This document shows, one piece after another, positions 24,370 through 33,117 of a stretch of DNA of 64,000 nt. Below the pieces are notes generated by a model. It did not search any database. It was not told the origin of the DNA and saw only the letters and a program-made list of their open reading frames with translations. The position numbers were made by a program, and so were the translations under genes. Within the stretch, counting starts at the first letter, position 1; each line of letters opens with the position of its first letter. The DNA comes from Shimia_B sp038525525 (GTDB lineage: Bacteria > Pseudomonadota > Alphaproteobacteria > Rhodobacterales > Rhodobacteraceae), in assembly GCA_038525525.1 (NCBI GenBank), contig JBCBHO010000004.1:124001-188000 (forward strand). The letters are read 5' to 3'.

Positions 24370-26232
24370 TTAGCGCAGCCAGAGCCGTCCATAGCCTTCC
24401 AACGAGAGATGATCGCCCGCCAAGGCGAGCGGCGCGTCGCTCAGAAGATCGACACCATCGCGCATACCGGCCCACCGCAGCCAGGCCTCGCTGATCTGCT
24501 GCGGTGCCTCGCTGAAGTTGAAGATGCAGACGACGCTGCCATGGGGTGCGCGCCGTGCGAAGGCGTAGAGCTTCGGGTTGCCGGTCTCGAGCACACGGCA
24601 CGGATAGCCGCCATGAAACTCCGGCACGCGCGCGCGGCGCGCCAGGATGTCCCGGAGGCCCGCCAGCACCTGCCCCGCATCGCTTTCGGGATCAGAGAAC
24701 GCCGCATCGACCGCGTCCCAGTCCATGCGCGGACGGTGGAGCCAGCGGCTGTCATGGGCATGCTCGGGCACGTCGCGATAGCTCCAGTCGTTCTCGAGCG
24801 CGATCTCGTCGCCCATGTAGACGAGCGGGATACCCCCGTGGCTGGCGATCAGCGCATGGCCCATGAGGATGCGCGCCACGGCCTCCCTCCCCGTCTCGAG
24901 CCCCGCGAGCGAGGCGCAAGTGCCCGAGATGCGCTTGTCGCCCGTGGCCGGATTGTGCTGGAAGAGCGCGCCGCGCGCGAAGGAGCCCGGGAAGACGCCC
25001 TCGTAGAAATCCGACAGGAACGCCCGGTGCGCGCGGCCGTCGAGGCCCACGGCGGCGGCGTCTTCGTCGGTCACCGCCCAGCCGATATCATCATGGCAGC
25101 GCAGATAGGTGGCGTAGGTCGCGTTGGTCACGGTCTCGGGAAAGTGGCTGCGCAAGACATGCGTCATCATCCGCGTGTCGCGCGCCGCCAGCGCCGACCA
25201 GAATTGCACCATGAGCGAGTTGTGATAGGCCAGATTGCCCTCGCGCCCGTCATGGATGCCGCGCCCGAGATAGCCCAGCATCTCTTCGGGGCCCACGATC
25301 GCCTCCTCGAGGTGAATGACCGCGGGCGCCACGATCCGGCTCACCGCGCGCAGCGCTTGCAGGATCATGTGGCATTCGGGCTCTGACTGGCAGCGCGTGC
25401 CCATGCGCTTCCACATGAACGCCACCGCGTCGAAGCGCAGGACATCGACCCCGCGATTGGCGAGCGCGAGCATGATCTCGGCCATCTCGAGGAAGACCTG
25501 CGGATTGGGCCAGTTGAGATCCCATTGATGCTCGTTGAACGTCGTCCAGACCCAGCGTCCGGCGCCATCCGCGCCCGCATCCGGGTAATGGGTGAAGTTG
25601 CCCGGCGCGTCGTTTGGAAAGACCTCGAGCAGCGTCTCCTCGTATTGCCGGGGCAGCGTGTCATCCTCGAACATGAGGTAGTAATCGGCGTATTTCGCAG
25701 TGCCCTTGCGGGCCTTTTTCGCCCAGGCATGCTCCTTCGCGGTGTGGTTGAGCACCATGTCCACGCAGACGCTGATTCCGCGGTCGCGGCAGGCCTTCGT
25801 GGCGGCCTCGAAGCTTGCCATGTCGCCGAGCGCCGGGTTGATCCGCCCGTAATCCATGACGGAATAGCCGCCGTCATTGTCGCCCGGGCGCGGCTTCAGA
25901 CAGGGCATGAAATGGACGTATGTGATGCCGAGGTCGGCGAGATAATCGAGCTTGCCCGGCACGTCGCTGAAGGTGCCGCAGAAGCGGTCCACGTAGAAGG
26001 CATAGCCCGCCATGCCCGGGCGCTGGAACCAGTCGGGCTCGAGGTCTCGCTTGAGATCAAGAAGCCGCAGGTCCGCCGGGCGCGCGTCCCACGCACGGCG
26101 CATCATCCGCTCGAGCGCGCGTGTGAAGCGGGCATAATCCGGATGCGCGCCGTAAAGGCGCTCCAGCATGGGGGTGAGATCGGGCTCGCTCCGCGCGCGG
26201 CGCAGGTCGTAGATCGTCGTATCGTCCGTCAC
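24370..26232 (-). CDS. Amylosucrase (GH13 family)
   Basis: This 620-aa enzyme matches the amylosucrase layout and length. An all-helical N-terminal domain of about 85 residues precedes a TIM barrel with DMVLNH (158-163), nucleophile Asp268 in GVDVLRFDAVAF, acid/base Glu310 in LEEAIVG and Asp381 in YLRCHDDIGW; a C-terminal beta domain closes it. The family uses sucrose to build alpha-1,4-glucan or, in relatives, hydrolyses or phosphorolyses sucrose. No signal peptide is visible, so it is likely cytoplasmic. It lies 14 bp after a PhyH-type dioxygenase gene on the same strand. Confidence 0.87.
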   Translation of the reverse strand: MTDDTTIYDLRRARSEPDLTPMLERLYGAHPDYARFTRALERMMRRAWDARPADLRLLDLKRDLEPDWFQRPGMAGYAFYVDRFCGTFSDVPGKLDYLADLGITYVHFMPCLKPRPGDNDGGYSVMDYGRINPALGDMASFEAATKACRDRGISVCVDMVLNHTAKEHAWAKKARKGTAKYADYYLMFEDDTLPRQYEETLLEVFPNDAPGNFTHYPDAGADGAGRWVWTTFNEHQWDLNWPNPQVFLEMAEIMLALANRGVDVLRFDAVAFMWKRMGTRCQSEPECHMILQALRAVSRIVAPAVIHLEEAIVGPEEMLGYLGRGIHDGREGNLAYHNSLMVQFWSALAARDTRMMTHVLRSHFPETVTNATYATYLRCHDDIGWAVTDEDAAAVGLDGRAHRAFLSDFYEGVFPGSFARGALFQHNPATGDKRISGTCASLAGLETGREAVARILMGHALIASHGGIPLVYMGDEIALENDWSYRDVPEHAHDSRWLHRPRMDWDAVDAAFSDPESDAGQVLAGLRDILARRARVPEFHGGYPCRVLETGNPKLYAFARRAPHGSVVCIFNFSEAPQQISEAWLRWAGMRDGVDLLSDAPLALAGDHLSLEGYGRLWLR

Positions 26233-26246
26233 GGGTGCGGTGGTCC

Positions 26247-27422
26247 TCAGGCGCTTTGGCGCCCGGCAAGCGCGCTCAGGGTCGCTGCGAAGTCCACCTG
26301 CCCCGTTCCCGCCGCCACGGCCTCCGTGAGGAGATCGGCCATGGAACGCGGCGCAAGCCCGCCCACCGGAGGGTCGGTGTCGAGATTGGTGGGAAAGGCA
26401 TAGCCCTCCGCGCTGGCGGCGATGGCCGCAGCCACCTGCGCGGCGTCGAGCCGCCCGGCCTGCTTGAGCTGGATCAGCACGGGCAGGAGCGCCTCCGCCA
26501 TGGCCGCGCGGTCGATTTGCTCCATGGCGCGCCCGAACGCGGAGGAGACCTGCAAAAGGTTCACCATGCGCGCGATGTCCGCGCTCTTGTTCTCGCCCGC
26601 CGCGTGGAAGAGCGCGGGGTTGAAGAAGATCGCATCGCCCTTCTCCAGCGCGAGCTGCACGTAGTGCGCCTCGAAATGCGCGCGGAAGGCGTCTTGATGA
26701 AAGGCGAGGTAACCCGGCCCGTAGAGCTGGGAAAACGGCAGAAGCTTCGTTGGCCCGCTCTCGACGGGCATGTCCACGTGGGCGATCCCGCCCTGCAGCG
26801 TGAGCGAGGCGGTCACCTCATGGGCGTGGCGCGGATAGCGCGCGGCTTGGGCGGCGGACATGAAGCCCAGGTGATAGTCGCGATGCGCCGATTGCGCCTT
26901 CCCGCCCGGGCGGACCTGGTTGACCTGCGCCGTGACCTGGTAGTTCGGCCCGAGCCACGCCTCGCAGGCGGCCGCGATGGGCGCGTTGCCGAGATAAAGA
27001 GCGAAGCCTTCCGGATCGCGCAGACAGTGCTTCTGCAAGGCGTTCCAGACCCGGTCATTCTGGCCCGAGGCGGCGAAGTGATCCCCCTGCCCCGCGCTGC
27101 CCGCGCGCTCGTCCGCGATGATGGCGTTGAAGACCTTCGTGGCCCGGTCGACGGGGCCGGTATCGGCATAGGCGCGCTTGAGCACGATCACACCCGCCGA
27201 GGCGCCAAGAACCCAAGCCCATTCGGACAGAAGCGCTGCGCGCCCGGGCCCTGCCAGCGTCGCCGCCAGTGCCTCCATGTCGTAGAGCGGGATGTTCTTT
27301 TCCACAGACGCGGCGAAGAGCACGTCTGCGGGATCGAGCTGCTGACCGGTGAGCGCGGCAAACGCTGCGAGGTCGATATCGGCGTCTCGGAAAAAGCCGG
27401 CGTCGCGAGGATGTTCGCCCAT
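26247..27422 (-). CDS. Phytanoyl-CoA dioxygenase (PhyH) family protein
   Basis: This 391-aa protein looks like an Fe(II)/2-oxoglutarate-dependent dioxygenase of the PhyH family. The HxD pair is in AHRDYHLGF (about residue 205) and the distal His and anchoring basic residue are likely in FFNPALFHAAGENKS and DIARMVNLLQ. Another family-like stretch is HVDMPVESGPTKLLPFSQLYGPGY. The start MGEHPRDAG was chosen because GGGAGG lies seven bases upstream. It precedes the amylosucrase gene by 14 bp, so the two are probably co-transcribed. The substrate is unknown. Confidence 0.8.
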   Translation of the reverse strand: MGEHPRDAGFFRDADIDLAAFAALTGQQLDPADVLFAASVEKNIPLYDMEALAATLAGPGRAALLSEWAWVLGASAGVIVLKRAYADTGPVDRATKVFNAIIADERAGSAGQGDHFAASGQNDRVWNALQKHCLRDPEGFALYLGNAPIAAACEAWLGPNYQVTAQVNQVRPGGKAQSAHRDYHLGFMSAAQAARYPRHAHEVTASLTLQGGIAHVDMPVESGPTKLLPFSQLYGPGYLAFHQDAFRAHFEAHYVQLALEKGDAIFFNPALFHAAGENKSADIARMVNLLQVSSAFGRAMEQIDRAAMAEALLPVLIQLKQAGRLDAAQVAAAIAASAEGYAFPTNLDTDPPVGGLAPRSMADLLTEAVAAGTGQVDFAATLSALAGRQSA

Positions 27423-27547
27423 CTGTGTGCCTCCCATAGCTTTCCCGATCATTGGGTCATGGCACCGCGGCAGGTCAACTCCTTCTGCGCGCTGGCCAGT
27501 CCAGTGACGATCCGCTACGCGGAAAGAAAAGAGACGAAGGGGCAGCG

Positions 27548-28561
27548 ATGGAACGGATCTTCATCACGGGCACGGCAGGCTTCATCGGGTATCACCTCGC
27601 AAAGCTCCTGCTCGACGAGGGCTACACCGTCGCAGGCTATGACGGGATGACGGCGTATTACGATGTCTCCCTCAAGCAGCGGCGACACCAGATGCTGCTC
27701 CAGCACGCTAATTTTACAGCCACCGAGGCCCTGCTCGAGGCGCAGGAGAGCCTCGATGCCGCCGTCGATGCCTGCGCGCCCGACGTCATCATCCATCTCG
27801 CCGGTCAGGCCGGGGTGAGGTACTCCCTTGAGAATCCGCGCTCCTATATCGATGCAAACCTCGTGGGCACCTTCAACGTGATGGAGGCCGCCAAGCGGCA
27901 CGCCGTGCGGCACCTGCTCATGGCCTCCACGTCCTCGGTCTACGGCGCCAATACCGAGATGCCCTACGAAGAGGTGCACAAGGCCGACACCCCGCTCACG
28001 ATCTACGCGGCCACCAAGAAGGCTAACGAGGCGATGGCCCATTCCTATGCCCATCTCCACGACCTGCCGACGACGATGTTCCGGTTCTTCACCGTCTATG
28101 GCAGCTGGGGCCGCCCGGACATGGCGCTCTTCAAGTTCGTGGACGCGATCCTCGAGAACCGGCCCATCGATCTCTACAATCACGGCGATATGTTCCGCGA
28201 CTTCACCCATGTGCGCGATCTGGTGCAGGGCATCAGGCTCCTGATGGATGCAGCCCCCGTGCGCCCCGAGACGCCAGAAGATATCATGCCCGGCGATAGC
28301 CTCAGCCCCGTCGCGCCGCACCGCATCGTCAATATCGGCAATTCCGGGAAGGTGCGCCTCGAGGATTTCGTGGAGGCCATCGAGGCCGCCCTCGGCAAGA
28401 CAGCCATCCGCAACTACATGGACATTCAGCCCGGTGACGTGCCCGCCACATGGGCGAATGCCGAGCTATTACAAAGACTAACGGGGTTCCGCCCGGCCAC
28501 GGATATTCGTGACGGGATCGCCGAGTTCGTCGACTGGTTCCGCACGTATTATGACAAATAG
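27548..28561 (+). CDS. NAD-dependent nucleotide-sugar epimerase (UDP-glucuronate 4-epimerase-like)
   Basis: This 337-aa extended SDR has the NAD-binding motif TGTAGFIGYHLA at the N-terminus, ASTSSVYG and the catalytic pair in YAATKKANE. The stretch FRFFTVYGSWGRPDMALFKF is typical of UDP-glucuronate 4-epimerases, which supply UDP-galacturonate for polysaccharides. ATG at 27548 follows a GAAGGGGCAGC purine tract. It stands alone, divergent from the dioxygenase gene, with no other polysaccharide gene nearby. Confidence 0.85.
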   Translation: MERIFITGTAGFIGYHLAKLLLDEGYTVAGYDGMTAYYDVSLKQRRHQMLLQHANFTATEALLEAQESLDAAVDACAPDVIIHLAGQAGVRYSLENPRSYIDANLVGTFNVMEAAKRHAVRHLLMASTSSVYGANTEMPYEEVHKADTPLTIYAATKKANEAMAHSYAHLHDLPTTMFRFFTVYGSWGRPDMALFKFVDAILENRPIDLYNHGDMFRDFTHVRDLVQGIRLLMDAAPVRPETPEDIMPGDSLSPVAPHRIVNIGNSGKVRLEDFVEAIEAALGKTAIRNYMDIQPGDVPATWANAELLQRLTGFRPATDIRDGIAEFVDWFRTYYDK

Positions 28562-28652
28562 GCTCGCTTAATCCTTGATCGCGCGCCCTGCCCCCGCATA
28601 GGCTCCCGCGGCGGTCCGCAGCATCGCCACACACGCATTAGAGACCTCGGGC

Positions 28653-29090
28653 ATGACCTCCATCCTCGTTCTGAACGGGCCAAATCTGAACTTGCTCGGC
28701 ACGCGTCAGCCGGAGATTTATGGCCATGCCACGCTCGCCGATGTGGAGATGCTCTGCCGAGAGACGGCCGCGGGCCTTGGCTTCGAGGTGAGCTTCCTGC
28801 AGTCGAACCACGAGGGCGCGCTGATCGATGCCGTGCACGGCGCGCGGGGCGTCCATGACGGGCTCGTCATCAATGCGGGCGCCTACACGCACACCTCCAT
28901 CGCGCTCATGGACGCGGTGCTGGGCACCGGTCTGCCCACGATCGAGGTCCATCTCTCCAACACCCATGCCCGCGAGAGCTTTCGCCACGAGAGCTTCCTC
29001 GGACGCGCTGCGACCGGCAGCATCCAGGGCTTCGGCCCCGCCTCCTACACGCTCGCACTGCAAGCGCTCAAAGAGGTGCTCGCGCCATGA
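28653..29090 (+). CDS. aroQ: Type II 3-dehydroquinate dehydratase
   Basis: This 145-aa enzyme dehydrates 3-dehydroquinate in the shikimate pathway. It has NGPNLNLLGTRQPEIYG with the catalytic Tyr, INAGAYTHTSIAL, the substrate loop HLSNTHARESFRHESF, and GFGPASYTLAL near the end. Length is standard. It overlaps the following LuxR-type gene by 4 bp, which makes co-translation likely although no functional link is known. Confidence 0.95.
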   Translation: MTSILVLNGPNLNLLGTRQPEIYGHATLADVEMLCRETAAGLGFEVSFLQSNHEGALIDAVHGARGVHDGLVINAGAYTHTSIALMDAVLGTGLPTIEVHLSNTHARESFRHESFLGRAATGSIQGFGPASYTLALQALKEVLAP

Positions 29091-29842
29091 TGTCGATGTC
29101 CGCCTATCTGGAAGCCGTCACCGAGGCGCACAGCATCGAAGAGCTCTGGAGCATGCATACAGAGCGCATGGCTCAATACGACTTTGACCGGATCATGTAC
29201 GGCTTCACCCGCTACATGACCGCCTATTCCATGGGCGATCCGCAGGACCTCGTGCTGCTGACGAACCACGCGCCCGAATACACCGACCAGTTCATCACGG
29301 GCGGTCTCTACTTTCACGCGCCCATGGTCCAATGGGCCCGCCACAATGACGGCGCGGCGAGCTGGGAGGTCATCCGGCAGATGGAAAGCTCCGGCACGCT
29401 CACCGAGCCCGAGCGCAACGTCCTCGAGTTCAACCAGCGCATGGGCGTGACGGCGGGCTACACGATCAGCTTTAGCGCTGTCTCAACGCGCTCCAAGGGC
29501 GCCATCGCGCTCACCGGGCGCGCCGGGCTCAGCCAGGCGGAGGTGGACGAGATCTGGGCCGACCACGGCGCGGACATCATCCTCATGAACAAGGTGGCGC
29601 ATCTCAAGATCATCTCCCTGCCCTACCACGGCGCCCGCACGCTGACCCGCCGCCAGCGCGAGGTGCTGCAATGGGTGGCGGACGGCAAAACGACTCAGGA
29701 CATCGCCACACTCCTCGGCCTCACCGTGGCGACGGTAGAAAAACACCTCCGCCTTGCCCGCGAGAGCATGGACGTCGACACGACTGCCCAAGCCTTGCTC
29801 AAAATGGCTTTCCAGAACCAGATGTTCGTCCTCGAAGCGTGA
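29087..29842 (+). CDS. LuxR family regulator with autoinducer-binding-like domain
   Basis: This 251-aa regulator has an N-terminal region (about 15-165) resembling the acyl-homoserine-lactone-binding domain and a C-terminal LuxR helix-turn-helix. The latter contains LTRRQREVLQWVADGKTTQDIA and TVATVEKHLRLARESM. No luxI-type synthase is in the window, so it looks like an orphan regulator. The segment matching the usual DPV ligand-binding motif reads HAPMV, so the Asp that contacts the lactone amide appears to be missing. It overlaps aroQ by 4 bp. Confidence 0.85.
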   Translation: MMSMSAYLEAVTEAHSIEELWSMHTERMAQYDFDRIMYGFTRYMTAYSMGDPQDLVLLTNHAPEYTDQFITGGLYFHAPMVQWARHNDGAASWEVIRQMESSGTLTEPERNVLEFNQRMGVTAGYTISFSAVSTRSKGAIALTGRAGLSQAEVDEIWADHGADIILMNKVAHLKIISLPYHGARTLTRRQREVLQWVADGKTTQDIATLLGLTVATVEKHLRLARESMDVDTTAQALLKMAFQNQMFVLEA

Positions 29843-29869
29843 TTTTTTGAGCACGAGGTTAGTAGTAAG

Positions 29870-30058
29870 GGAAACCGGACTTCCCTTGCGTCAGCCTTGA
29901 GGTATGCTGAAAGCGTTCCGTGAGTGGAGGCTTTGAGCCGGGAACACGGGAGTGGCGCCACGAGATTACGCGGAAAGCGCTCCCATTCTTACTCTACCGG
30001 GGCTCCCGACCCGGTCCTTGCACCCTGACTCTTCCCCGATTTGGGGGGTGACAAGACT
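29870..30058 (+). ncRNA. ssrS: Probable 6S RNA (ssrS)
   Basis: A roughly 190-nt non-coding stretch between luxR and tsf ends just before a strong terminator. The sequence TGAGCCG followed by GTGGCGC mirrors the conserved 5' bubble edge and apical stem of enterobacterial 6S RNA. GGGAGTGGCGC (29948-29958) can pair with GCGCTCCC (29977-29984) as the apical hairpin, and ACCGGG/CCCGGT forms a small hairpin on the 3' side of the central bubble. GTCAG and CTGAC can close the long stem. The ends are estimated. 6S RNA binds the housekeeping RNA polymerase and mimics an open promoter. Confidence 0.6.
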
Positions 30059-30059
30059 A

Positions 30060-30093
30060 CGGCGCTGCCTGTCCCGGCAGCGCCGTTTTCGTT
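30060..30093 (+). terminator. Rho-independent terminator after the 6S RNA candidate
   Basis: A perfect 10-bp stem CGGCGCTGCC / GGCAGCGCCG (30060-30069 with 30076-30085) closes a 6-nt loop and is followed by TTTTCGTTT. It ends plus-strand transcription from the non-coding RNA and possibly from the luxR gene. Confidence 0.85.
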
Positions 30094-30127
30094 TGGGGCG
30101 GGCTGGTGCGCATTTTTGAGTGAGAAT

Positions 30128-30159
30128 AAAAAAGCCCGCGGGGAAGGTCCCACGGGCTT
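30128..30159 (-). terminator. Rho-independent terminator of the rpsB-tsf operon
   Basis: On the minus strand an 11-pair GC-rich stem with one mismatch (30149-30159 with 30132-30142) is followed by TTTTTTA. It lies about 30 bp past the tsf stop. Confidence 0.85.
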
Positions 30160-30187
30160 CTTGAATTTAATTCGACCAGAGAAGGAC

Positions 30188-31063
30188 TTAGTTCCCGGCG
30201 GCCTTGGCCACTTCCTCGGCGAAGTTCTCTTCCTTCTTCTCGATGCCTTCGCCGACTTCGAGGCGCACGAAGCCGGTGATCTCCACACCCGCTTCCTTGG
30301 CGGCGGCTTCCACCGTCAGGTCCGGGTTCACCACGAAGGCCTGGCCCAACAGCGTGACCTCGGCCATGAACTTCTTCATGCGGCCCACGATCATTTTCTC
30401 GATGACCGCGTCGGGCTTGCCCGATTCTTTCGCGATATCGATCTGGACCTGCTTTTCCTTTTCGACGATCGCGGGATCGAGCTCGCCCTCATCGAGCGCG
30501 GCCGGGTTGGCGGCGGCGATGTGCATGGCGACCTGCTTGCCGAAGCCCGCATTGTCGCCCTTCAGCGCGACGAGAACGCCGATCTTGCCCATGCAGTCGG
30601 CGGCGGCGTTGTGCACGTAGGACACCACCTGCTCGCCCTCGACCTTGGCCATGCGGCGCAGCCCCATGTTCTCGCCGATCGTGGCAACCGCATCGGTGAT
30701 GAGCTCGGAGACAGGCTTGCCGCCGATCTCGGCGTTGCTCAGCGCCTCGGTGTCGGCGGCCATGAGGCCAGCCGTGGCGATCCTGGCGACCATGCCCTGG
30801 AAGTCGGCGTTCTTGGCGACGAAATCGGTCTCGGAATTCACCTCCACGGCCACGCCCGTTCCGCCATCGACGGCGACGGCCACAAGCCCTTCGGCGGCCG
30901 TGCGGCCGGATTTCTTCGCGGCCTTTGCGAGGCCCTTGGTGCGGAGCCAGTCCATGGCCGCTTCCATGTCACCGTCGTTTTCCGTCAGTGCCTTCTTGGC
31001 GTCCATCATGCCCGCGCCGGATTTTTCGCGGAGTTCTTTCACGAGTGCAGCGGTGATTGCCAT
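30188..31063 (-). CDS. tsf: Translation elongation factor Ts
   Basis: This 291-aa protein exchanges nucleotide on EF-Tu. The N-terminus is typical (AITAALVKELREKSGAGMMDAKKAL), followed by AEGLVAVAVDG, VNSETDFVAKNADF and, near the C-terminus, TLLGQAFVVNPDLTV. The start at 31063 fits the family N-terminus and has GAGGA upstream. It follows rpsB by 75 bp in the common rpsB-tsf order. Confidence 0.97.
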   Translation of the reverse strand: MAITAALVKELREKSGAGMMDAKKALTENDGDMEAAMDWLRTKGLAKAAKKSGRTAAEGLVAVAVDGGTGVAVEVNSETDFVAKNADFQGMVARIATAGLMAADTEALSNAEIGGKPVSELITDAVATIGENMGLRRMAKVEGEQVVSYVHNAAADCMGKIGVLVALKGDNAGFGKQVAMHIAAANPAALDEGELDPAIVEKEKQVQIDIAKESGKPDAVIEKMIVGRMKKFMAEVTLLGQAFVVNPDLTVEAAAKEAGVEITGFVRLEVGEGIEKKEENFAEEVAKAAGN

Positions 31064-31138
31064 CTGCCTATCCTCATTCTTGAATGTCGTCGGCGGGGCA
31101 TCACGCACCCCGCCCTTTCGGGAATTTCGCGGGGGCGA

Positions 31139-31969
31139 TCAGCCCTCGGCCTTCTCCTTGGTCTCCTCGGCGGCAGCCTCGGCAGGTGCCTCCGCAGCAG
31201 CCTCGGCGGGCGCCGCTTCGGCCACGGCTTCTTCAGCGACCGCCTCTTCCATCTCGCCGAGATCGATGCCTGCGGCACCCATCTGCGCGGTCATGCCGTC
31301 GAGCGCCGCGCGGGCCGCAAGGTCGCAATAGAGCGCGATGGCGCGGGCCGCGTCATCGTTGCCGGGGATGATGTAGTCCACGCCGTCGGGGGAGCAGTTC
31401 GTGTCCACCACGGCCACGACCGGGATGCCCAGCTTCTTGGCCTCGGCGATGGCGAGGTCTTCCTTGTTGACGTCGATGACGAAGAGAAGATCGGGCACGC
31501 CGCCCATCTCGCGGATCCCGCCGAGCGAGGCCTGCAGCTTCGCCTGGTCGCGCTCCATGCCGAGACGCTCTTTCTTGGTGAGGCCCTCGGCGCCCTCTTC
31601 CATCTGCTCGTCGATGGCGCGCAGGCGGTTGATGGACTGGGAGACCGTCTTCCAGTTGGTGAGCGTCCCGCCGAGCCAGCGGTGGTTCATGTAGTATTGC
31701 GCGCATTTCTCGGCCGCTTCAGCGATCGGGTGCTGCGCCTGGCGCTTCGTGCCCACGAAGAGCACGCGCCCGCCCTTGGCCACCGTCTCGCGGATGACGT
31801 TGAGCGCGGCATCAAGCATCGGGACCGTCTGCGTGAGGTCCATGATGTGGATGCCGTTGCGGTCGCCGTAGATGAACTCGGCCATGCGCGGGTTCCAGCG
31901 CTGGGTCTGGTGGCCGAAATGCACGCCAGCTTCGAGCAGCTGGCGCATGGTGAACTCAGGAAGAGCCAT
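31139..31969 (-). CDS. rpsB: 30S ribosomal protein S2
   Basis: This 276-aa protein has the S2 hallmarks TMRQLLEAGVHFGHQTQRWNP, MDLTQTVPMLDAAL, VGTKRQAQ, RWLGGTLTNWKT and PGNDDAARAI. After residue 230 it has an Ala/Glu-rich acidic tail (AVAEEAVAEAAPAEAAAEAP), making it longer than E. coli S2 (241 aa). Such tails are common in alphaproteobacterial S2. The start MALPEFTMRQ is fixed by the family N-terminus. Confidence 0.97.
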   Translation of the reverse strand: MALPEFTMRQLLEAGVHFGHQTQRWNPRMAEFIYGDRNGIHIMDLTQTVPMLDAALNVIRETVAKGGRVLFVGTKRQAQHPIAEAAEKCAQYYMNHRWLGGTLTNWKTVSQSINRLRAIDEQMEEGAEGLTKKERLGMERDQAKLQASLGGIREMGGVPDLLFVIDVNKEDLAIAEAKKLGIPVVAVVDTNCSPDGVDYIIPGNDDAARAIALYCDLAARAALDGMTAQMGAAGIDLGEMEEAVAEEAVAEAAPAEAAAEAPAEAAAEETKEKAEG

Positions 31970-32124
31970 GCCTCTATATCCTTTCCGGTTTCGATCCTCG
32001 GCAGGGCGACAGAGCATAAAGCTCAACCGGCGGACCTGCGGGGATGTCTCCCCCACGAGGCCCAAGCCCCACCTGCGAAGTGCGCGCCGTTTATCCCCAG
32101 CCCCCGCGCGGCGCAAGTCCTCCG

Positions 32125-32169
32125 CTTCATCTTTCCGCAAATACCTCCCCCCGCAGGGCCACCGGAGGC
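32125..32169 (-). repeat. Copy of the CCTCCGG...GAGGTATTT...GATGAAG element
   Basis: The minus strand reads GCCTCCGGTGGCCCTGCGGG, then GGGAGGTATTTGCGGAAAG, then ATGAAG. It has the same two ends as the copies at 4309 and 63274 with extra bases in the middle. It lies in the 246-bp gap between the divergent rpsB and psuK genes. Confidence 0.5.
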
Positions 32170-32214
32170 AATCCCGCCCTTGCCGCCCGCGCGCCTGCCC
32201 GCCATGGAGGGCCC

Positions 32215-33117
32215 ATGACGGACACGACCCCCAAACCGGATATCCTCTGCATCGGCGCGGTGCTCTGGGACATCATCGGCCGCTCGGCCTCGGCCATGCG
32301 CGTGGGCTCGGACGTGCCCGGCCGCATTTCCCGGCTGCCGGGCGGGGTGGCGCTCAACATCGCGATGACGCTGCAGGGTTTCGGGCTCAAGACCGCGCTT
32401 CTGGCCGCCGTGGGGCGCGACGCCGAGGGAGACGAACTCATCCGCGCGCTGAAGGCGCTCGGCCTCATCACGGACTATGCGTACCGCTCCGCTGATCTTC
32501 CAACCGACCGTTACATGGCCATCGAGGGCGCGAACGGCCTCATCTCGGCCATCGCCGACGCCCATTCGCTCGAGGCCGCGGGCGCCAAGATCCTGCGCCC
32601 CCTCTCGGACGGGCGGCTCGGCGCGAAGGACGCGCCCTACGCAGGCATCGTCGCGCTTGACGGAAACCTGACCCTGTCGCTTCTCACCGAATGCGCCACC
32701 TCGCCGCTCTTCTCGGCCGCCGATCTCCGCGTCGCACCGGCCTCGCCGGGCAAGGCGGAGCGGCTTCTGCCGTTCCTCACCCATGGCCGCGCCACGCTCT
32801 ACGTCAACAAGGAGGAGGCCGGGCTCCTCGCCAAGGCGCCGTTCGAGACGGCCCGCGAGGCCGCTGAGGCGCTCGTTGCGCGAGGCGCCCGGCGCGCGCT
32901 CGTCACCGACGGGGGCAAGAGCGCCGCCATGGCCACGGCAGAGGGCAGCCTTGAGAAATCGCCGCCCGAGGTCATGGTGGCGCGCGTCACCGGCGCAGGC
33001 GACACCTTCATGGCCGGCCACATCGCCGCCGAGCGAGACGGCGCCGAGGCAGAGGCGGCCCTCGACCGCGCCATCGCCGCCGCCGCAACCTTCGTCGCCG
33101 GGGAGACCCCGTTTTGA
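32215..33117 (+). CDS. psuK: PfkB family kinase, probable pseudouridine kinase PsuK
   Basis: This 300-aa ribokinase-fold enzyme has the N-terminal sugar-binding stretch GAVLWDIIGRS and RLPGGVALNIAMTLQGFG. Near the C-terminus is GAGDTFMAGH, containing the catalytic Asp. The next gene, overlapping by 4 bp, encodes pseudouridine-5'-phosphate glycosidase, so it probably phosphorylates pseudouridine to feed that enzyme. The start at 32215 puts the conserved fold at the N-terminus. Confidence 0.85.
   Translation: MTDTTPKPDILCIGAVLWDIIGRSASAMRVGSDVPGRISRLPGGVALNIAMTLQGFGLKTALLAAVGRDAEGDELIRALKALGLITDYAYRSADLPTDRYMAIEGANGLISAIADAHSLEAAGAKILRPLSDGRLGAKDAPYAGIVALDGNLTLSLLTECATSPLFSAADLRVAPASPGKAERLLPFLTHGRATLYVNKEEAGLLAKAPFETAREAAEALVARGARRALVTDGGKSAAMATAEGSLEKSPPEVMVARVTGAGDTFMAGHIAAERDGAEAEAALDRAIAAAATFVAGETPF

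Noticed and set aside
30041..32218. Open frame of about 725 codons on the plus strand opposite tsf and rpsB
   Set aside because: It is antisense to two ribosomal/translation genes with full family signatures and begins inside the terminator region; composition is that of a shadow frame.
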